DNA from: a virus
Length of the DNA: 64,000 nt
IMG/VR virus record: IMGVR_UViG_3300003691_000002
Span: 24,691-88,690 of that record
Direction: 5' to 3' (one strand)
Both the position numbers and the translations under genes were made by a program. Each line of letters begins with the position of its first letter. The first letter of the stretch is position 1. The notes beneath the pieces were generated by a model. The model saw only the letters and a program-made list of their open reading frames with translations, searched no databases and was not told where the DNA came from. Positions 59,669 through 64,000 of the stretch are shown here, piece by piece.

Positions 59669-60429
59669 TGACTGTAGCTGAGTTTAGTAACGAGTTTGAT
59701 ATTTACTATAATAGTATTTCTACTAATAGTTCACCTAATGTAGATGCATATGAAAAATCTGTGTATCTTACTAAGGCACAACTTGAGATAGTAAATAATT
59801 ATTTTAATCCTAGAGGTAATAAATACGGACAAGGATTTGAACAAAGTTCTAAACGAAGATTTGATCTTAATGAGTTAGTTAGACCTGGAGTAAGTACTGC
59901 AGAGGCTAGTAACTTTACAGATGAGGATAAAATATCTGAAGATTCTCAATTTTTTACAATACCTTTAGATTTATATATGTTTATACAAGAGAGTGCTAAA
60001 GTTTTTTCTGAAGATGCTTGTATAAATAATACTTATTTAGATGTAGTTCCAAAAACACATGATGAATATAACAATCAGATAAAAAATCCTTTTAAAAAAC
60101 CAGAAGATTCAGTAGTTTGGAGATTAGATATTTATTCTAAAGAAGGACTTTCCCAAGCGGAAAAAGCTGTAGAATTAATATCTCCACACACTGTAACTGA
60201 ATATAAGTTTAGGTATATTATAAGACCTGAACCAATTGTTTTAGTTGATTTAGCTGCAAATTTTCCGTATGAAAATTTAAGTATAGATGGAGTAACAGAT
60301 GCTCAAACATGTAAGCTTTCTGACCATATACATAGAGAAATACTTAACAGGGCTGTTGAAATGGCTGTTGCCGATTTAGCTCCTGGTAAGTTACAGCAAA
60401 AATTAACAATGAACGCAAGAAATGAATAA
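59668..60429 (+). CDS. Head-tail connector/structural protein, 253 aa
   Basis: ATG overlaps the previous stop by one base. MTVAEFSNEFDIYYNSISTN and SVYLTKAQLEIVNNYF open it, and VVWRLDIYSKEGLSQAEKAV lies in the middle. The opening resembles tail-completion/adaptor proteins of podovirus-like connectors. Assigned by order only. Confidence 0.65.
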   Translation: MTVAEFSNEFDIYYNSISTNSSPNVDAYEKSVYLTKAQLEIVNNYFNPRGNKYGQGFEQSSKRRFDLNELVRPGVSTAEASNFTDEDKISEDSQFFTIPLDLYMFIQESAKVFSEDACINNTYLDVVPKTHDEYNNQIKNPFKKPEDSVVWRLDIYSKEGLSQAEKAVELISPHTVTEYKFRYIIRPEPIVLVDLAANFPYENLSIDGVTDAQTCKLSDHIHREILNRAVEMAVADLAPGKLQQKLTMNARNE

Positions 60430-60461
60430 TCTAATATAAACTTTTTAAAAATTATTAAACA

Positions 60462-61481
60462 ATGAGTGTATTTGGCCCAAACCAAGTAGAGGAGCTAATT
60501 ATTGGTAATGCGGTAGCTGCTGAAACTACCCTAGCCACTTTTATTGCTTCTGCTACTGATAAGGAAATTAAATGCTTATCTTCTAATGGGACTGCTCCTG
60601 CTAGTGGCGTAGATTTCTATGTTGTGCAGAAAACAGCTGACACTGGAGAAGCTGTTAATGGATATGAATTTAGTGATGTTGTTCCTGCTGACAAAGTAGA
60701 AAGTGTAATCTTAGCAGAGCATGAAGCAGAGACATTAAAAGCTGTTACTGTAAATGGTTTTGATGGTGCTGCTGCAGGTTCTGCAAATAAAACTTTTGCA
60801 GTAGAAATAAGAATCCTAAATGACGGAGGTTCTTTATCTCCTGAAAACTTCTCTATTGTTTCAGGTTACTATGTAACAGGTGCAACTGCTGCTACTGGAA
60901 CAGCTATTAGAGATGGTATCTTAGCAAGTCTTAATTATAATTTAAGCAAACGAGGTGGTAATGAACTAGTACTTACTACCCCTGATGTTGGAGAAACTGA
61001 CCTTGTTATTACTGGTGCTGCTCAAGCAGTAGTTCCTGGTAAGATTGTAGGTCGTCAAATTGAATTTGAAGTAACTGCTAAAGTATTTGACAATAACGCA
61101 GTTAATCAAACCAACCTTGGAGAGCTAGTAACTACTGTTGATGCTACTAATGACCCAGGAAAAGGAACTGGTAAGTATGCTGTTAACCTAGAATGGTTTA
61201 CTAAAGGATATAAGTATGAGGTATATCGTCAAACTGGCTATCCTGCTGACTTCACTGAAAGGACTCCTTTCTATGCTAGTCAAAGTGCTACTTATAACAG
61301 TATCCACATCAAGTATAAAAAAGATAGGATTTCTCCTACTTTAGAAGAGCAACCAAGAGTGCTTACTATTCTTGTAGTAAAAACTGATTTGGCTTCTAAC
61401 GCTAATACTAATGCGGTACTAGCAGATTTGAGAACTATCTTAGGTACAGGTAATGTACCTTCTGATCTAGCTACTAGCTAA
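60462..61481 (+). CDS. Beta-rich structural protein, 339 aa
   Basis: Ala/Thr/Gly-rich, beta-dominated (FAVEIRILNDGGSLSPENFS, ADKVESVILAEHEAETLKAV). Such composition suits a head decoration or tail-tube/ring component. It follows the connector-like genes and ends in a strong terminator. Third-position GC is raised, suggesting high expression. No family named. Confidence 0.65.
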   Translation: MSVFGPNQVEELIIGNAVAAETTLATFIASATDKEIKCLSSNGTAPASGVDFYVVQKTADTGEAVNGYEFSDVVPADKVESVILAEHEAETLKAVTVNGFDGAAAGSANKTFAVEIRILNDGGSLSPENFSIVSGYYVTGATAATGTAIRDGILASLNYNLSKRGGNELVLTTPDVGETDLVITGAAQAVVPGKIVGRQIEFEVTAKVFDNNAVNQTNLGELVTTVDATNDPGKGTGKYAVNLEWFTKGYKYEVYRQTGYPADFTERTPFYASQSATYNSIHIKYKKDRISPTLEEQPRVLTILVVKTDLASNANTNAVLADLRTILGTGNVPSDLATS

Positions 61482-61508
61482 TCAGAAAGCTTTTATATAT
61501 CTGAATTT

Positions 61509-61544
61509 AAAGGAGGGTTGAGTCATTGACTCTTCTCTCCTTTA
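61509..61544 (+). terminator. Terminator after the 339-aa structural gene
   Basis: AAAGGAG pairs with CTCCTTT and GAGTC with GACTC around ATT, a two-part stem followed by ATAATTTT on the plus strand. It lies about 25 nt after the stop. Confidence 0.82.
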
Positions 61545-61559
61545 TAATTTTAAAAAATT

Positions 61560-62171
61560 ATGATATACATAAATAATTTTTCCATCTCAGATGATGGTAC
61601 AGAAATTTTAGTTTACGCAGAAACAGATGAAGGATATATATTAGACAGCCTTAATTTCTGGACAGATGCAACTTTTAAAAATGAAAGCGACGCTATTGAC
61701 CTAACTTCCTTATTATCTCAAACTTCTAATAAAGAAGTTTTTTCTATTACAGCTGAAGACGTTGGACTAACTACTTTTTTTGATGGTATATTTTTTATAG
61801 AATTTACTACTACTGCGCCTGATAATGGAGATGATTGTAATAATTGTAATAATCCATTAGGTGTAGCTACTAAATTAGTTTCTGCTTATCTTTGTCTTTT
61901 AGAGCACGTACTTGCTTTAGACGTATGTAAAATTGGATGTAGTAACACGGGATGTAGTTGTACCAGCTCTTGTCAAGTAACAAATATATATCAGCATATT
62001 AACGCATTATCTATAGCTTTAAAGCTTGGTACATACACTGAAGCTATATATTTATTAAACCAAATTCGTAAATTATGTACTACCTGTTCTGAGTGCCTAG
62101 ACTTGGATGGTTTTAGTGCTAATCAAGGATTAGGATATTATACTTCTAATAATATATTAGTTTTACAATAA
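61560..62171 (+). CDS. Cys-rich structural-block protein, 203 aa
   Basis: The N-terminal half is beta-like (MIYINNFSISDDGTEILVYA) with acidic strands. The C-terminal half is Cys-rich (DDCNNCNNPLG, VCKIGCSNTGCSCTSSC, LCTTCSECLDL). The pattern could bind metal or form disulfides, which is odd for a cytoplasm-assembled virion. It overlaps the 86-aa gene by one base. No family recognised. Confidence 0.65.
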   Translation: MIYINNFSISDDGTEILVYAETDEGYILDSLNFWTDATFKNESDAIDLTSLLSQTSNKEVFSITAEDVGLTTFFDGIFFIEFTTTAPDNGDDCNNCNNPLGVATKLVSAYLCLLEHVLALDVCKIGCSNTGCSCTSSCQVTNIYQHINALSIALKLGTYTEAIYLLNQIRKLCTTCSECLDLDGFSANQGLGYYTSNNILVLQ

Positions 62172-62431
62172 TGGACGCAGATTATAGAGATAAAGTTGTT
62201 TTAGGGACAGTATACAAAGCGAGTAAAAAAGCAAGTATATATGGTACTCTGTGTTTAAAAGAACTAGAAATATTAGATATAATTCTTTTTTTAAAAAATT
62301 ACTGTCCTGTGGAGTTATCTGATGAGCAAGATAAATGTTTAGAAGAAATGGCTTTAACTATACTTAGTAAGTATCCTGAAATTTGTACTTACAGAATTAA
62401 GAATCTTAATGATAAAAAATTTATAACATAA
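62171..62431 (+). CDS. Hypothetical helical protein, 86 aa
   Basis: VYKASKKASIYGTLCLKELE and CPVELSDEQDKCLEEMALTI, with four cysteines spread through the chain. It lies between the Cys-rich protein and the tail-fibre gene, 1 bp before the latter. It may be a fibre-adaptor or chaperone; unproven. Confidence 0.6.
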   Translation: MDADYRDKVVLGTVYKASKKASIYGTLCLKELEILDIILFLKNYCPVELSDEQDKCLEEMALTILSKYPEICTYRIKNLNDKKFIT

Positions 62432-62432
62432 G

Positions 62433-64000
62433 ATGGCAACTATTATACCTTGTGAAAATATAGAACAAGAAGTAGATATTCTATTACAGAAGTTTAGAGC
62501 TTGTTACAAACCTACAGCAGAAGATTTAGATCAATTAAGTAATCTAGTTTATTCTGCTTCTTTGTGTGGTACGGGAGAAGGAAGTATTCCTACTTTTGAT
62601 CAAAATAACCTTTTCCCAGTAAAATCTACTGCACAAAATACAATTAGAATAAATGATCCTGCAACTGCAATTAATGCTTTACCTCAGTTTGTAGTCGATG
62701 AAAAAGAGATTATGATTTTTTATCATACTCGTACTATAGAAAGCGATGATTTACAAACTATATTTAGAAATGAATATTATGTTTTAAGAACAGGCAAGGG
62801 TACTTATGGGGCAGGGGGTACTGCAATTACTAATAATAATTTATTATTAATTAGGTTTACTGAAAGTACTTTAGGTACTCCTCCAGGCTCTACATCCCCC
62901 CCAAGAGTTTTGAATCTTTATGCCGATTCTACTGGGGGAGCTACTATTAGTACACCTCATACTATTCTAAACAACTTAGATGAGTTAATTACTATTACAG
63001 ACTCTCAAGATACTTATTTTGCAGTATATGAAACAGAAGCAGCTTTAGAGCCAGGGGCTTATAATCTATATAGATTTATAGGCGCTGCAGGGGATTATGG
63101 TAATGGTCCAGATGATTCTATTATTGGAGACTTTTTATTAATAGATACTATAGACCCTTCTGATGATAACAACACATCTAATGGTCAAATTAAAATTAGA
63201 GAAATAAATGTTCCAGCAATTATAGACCCAAATGGAACTTTTACTACTTTATCTGCTGCTATTAATGGAAGTTTTAACCAACAGATTAATGCTTCAGCAA
63301 ATGAAATTGTAATTTTTATTGCAGATTTTGTATCAGAAGAACCAGTACTAACTCCTACAGAAACTATTAATATAGTAACTCAAAAATGGGCTTGGAAAAA
63401 TGGAGAAGCTACAAGTATAAATACAGGCAGTACTGACGATGATTTTGTTTTAATTGAAACTGTAGGAACAACTACAGTTAATACTCCTGGAGGAGTTAAT
63501 CCTGCAGCAGTTTATTATGTTCAATGGAACGATGTAACAGATGTTAATGACGCAGTAGATGCTGTTAATTCTTTATCTGGTGCTGATAGAGTTGTATTAA
63601 ATGATAATTTAGTTTTAGTAAAAGTATCATTAGATGATGGTACTAATAATTATAAATTATGGGAATTTACAGGAGCAGTAGGAGGAAATGGAACTTATGG
63701 GGTTGCAGGTTCTACTGCAGTAGCTGGAGATTTCAATGGTACTCCCGTAGCAGACGGTACAGAATTTGATGGGGTTATAAAAGCTTCTAATGTATTGTAT
63801 GATGATACTGTAACTAATCTTGGAGTATTTAATGTACAAGAAGCTATTGAGGCTTTAGACACTGCTATAGATGCTGCAGTAAGCCCAACAGGTCTTGAAG
63901 CTATTAATGAAGGAAACGGAATTGGTTGGAGACTAATAGGACGTAATCCTGCTAACTATGGTAATATAGGAGCAAATTCTGTAGACTTTTCTAACTCTAC
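62433..64000 (+). CDS. Tail fibre/receptor-binding protein, 3' partial
   Basis: Open from the ATG at 62433 to the end of the window (more than 520 codons). It is Thr/Asn/Gly-rich, beta-dominated and repetitive, with INEGNGIGWRLIGRNPANYG near the visible end, a segment type found in Bacteroidota phage fibres just before long fibre repeats. It likely contacts the host surface, a capsule or outer-membrane receptor. The C-terminal domain is outside the window. Confidence 0.75.
   Translation, partial: MATIIPCENIEQEVDILLQKFRACYKPTAEDLDQLSNLVYSASLCGTGEGSIPTFDQNNLFPVKSTAQNTIRINDPATAINALPQFVVDEKEIMIFYHTRTIESDDLQTIFRNEYYVLRTGKGTYGAGGTAITNNNLLLIRFTESTLGTPPGSTSPPRVLNLYADSTGGATISTPHTILNNLDELITITDSQDTYFAVYETEAALEPGAYNLYRFIGAAGDYGNGPDDSIIGDFLLIDTIDPSDDNNTSNGQIKIREINVPAIIDPNGTFTTLSAAINGSFNQQINASANEIVIFIADFVSEEPVLTPTETINIVTQKWAWKNGEATSINTGSTDDDFVLIETVGTTTVNTPGGVNPAAVYYVQWNDVTDVNDAVDAVNSLSGADRVVLNDNLVLVKVSLDDGTNNYKLWEFTGAVGGNGTYGVAGSTAVAGDFNGTPVADGTEFDGVIKASNVLYDDTVTNLGVFNVQEAIEALDTAIDAAVSPTGLEAINEGNGIGWRLIGRNPANYGNIGANSVDFSNS

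Noticed and set aside
1-64000. Stop-codon reassignment, as used by some crAss-like phages
   Set aside because: TAA, TAG and TGA all end genes at expected places and long late genes carry no internal TAG or TGA; the standard code is enough.
1-64000. Integrase, transposase or lysogeny module
   Set aside because: No tyrosine or serine recombinase motif or insertion-sequence end was seen; the only mobile element supported is the group I intron.

Overview
The window reads as part of a large, AT-rich, strictly lytic tailed phage of Bacteroidota hosts, most like the crAss-like group (Crassvirales, of which Cellulophaga phage phi14:2 is a marine member). The basis is: a giant open reading frame carrying the DFDID active-site motif of the crAss-like virion RNA polymerase; a zincin-bearing giant protein directly after it; the replication set (Toprim primase, SF4 helicase, Sak4-type ATPase, family A polymerase, UDG-like protein, PD-(D/E)XK nuclease, RusA, SF2 helicase); a TerL-portal-scaffold-capsid series with crAss-like lengths; and promoters of the Bacteroidota type (TTG, about 20 nt, TAnnTTTG). 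The standard genetic code fits. No integrase, CRISPR array or host-like gene was seen.

Layout. 1-10.3 kb (+): 3' part of the virion RNA polymerase gene, with a C-terminal SLOG/YpsA-like domain, then a 1417-aa zincin-containing protein, closed by a bidirectional terminator. 10.4-43.3 kb (-): the replication and metabolism block. It holds class I ribonucleotide reductase, recombination nucleases, an amidoligase/peptide-ligase metabolic cluster (19.6-25.8 kb), primase, ATPase, thymidylate synthase, nucleotide-pool enzymes, helicase and DNA polymerase. It ends towards 38-43 kb in envelope proteins, two tRNAs (Leu-TAA, Arg-TCT), and a strip of small genes and structured non-coding DNA of different base composition. 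43.5-49.8 kb (+): many short, tightly overlapping genes that look early, led by two near-identical promoters. They include a CAP-domain protein, a membrane metallopeptidase, PhoH and a GroES-like candidate. 49.8-64 kb (+): a GroEL-type chaperonin, TerL, portal, scaffold-like protein, major capsid protein, connector/tail genes and the start of a tail fibre gene that runs off the window.

The most striking findings are four. (1) A group I intron of 2173 nt splits the helicase inside its Walker A motif. Its internal guide pairs with the ligated exons over nine contiguous pairs, and it carries five phage-like ORFs, none a recognisable homing endonuclease. (2) A cluster of two glutamine-synthetase-fold amidoligases, class I and class II glutamine amidotransferases, an ATP-grasp ligase and a gamma-glutamylcyclotransferase suggests synthesis or processing of an unknown gamma-glutamyl/peptide-like product. 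(3) A tandem hairpin/pseudoknot element at 40741-40870 has internally covarying stems around an identical loop. (4) A gene-free, densely structured stretch lies at 42530-42840. Functions are read from motifs only; no database search was possible.
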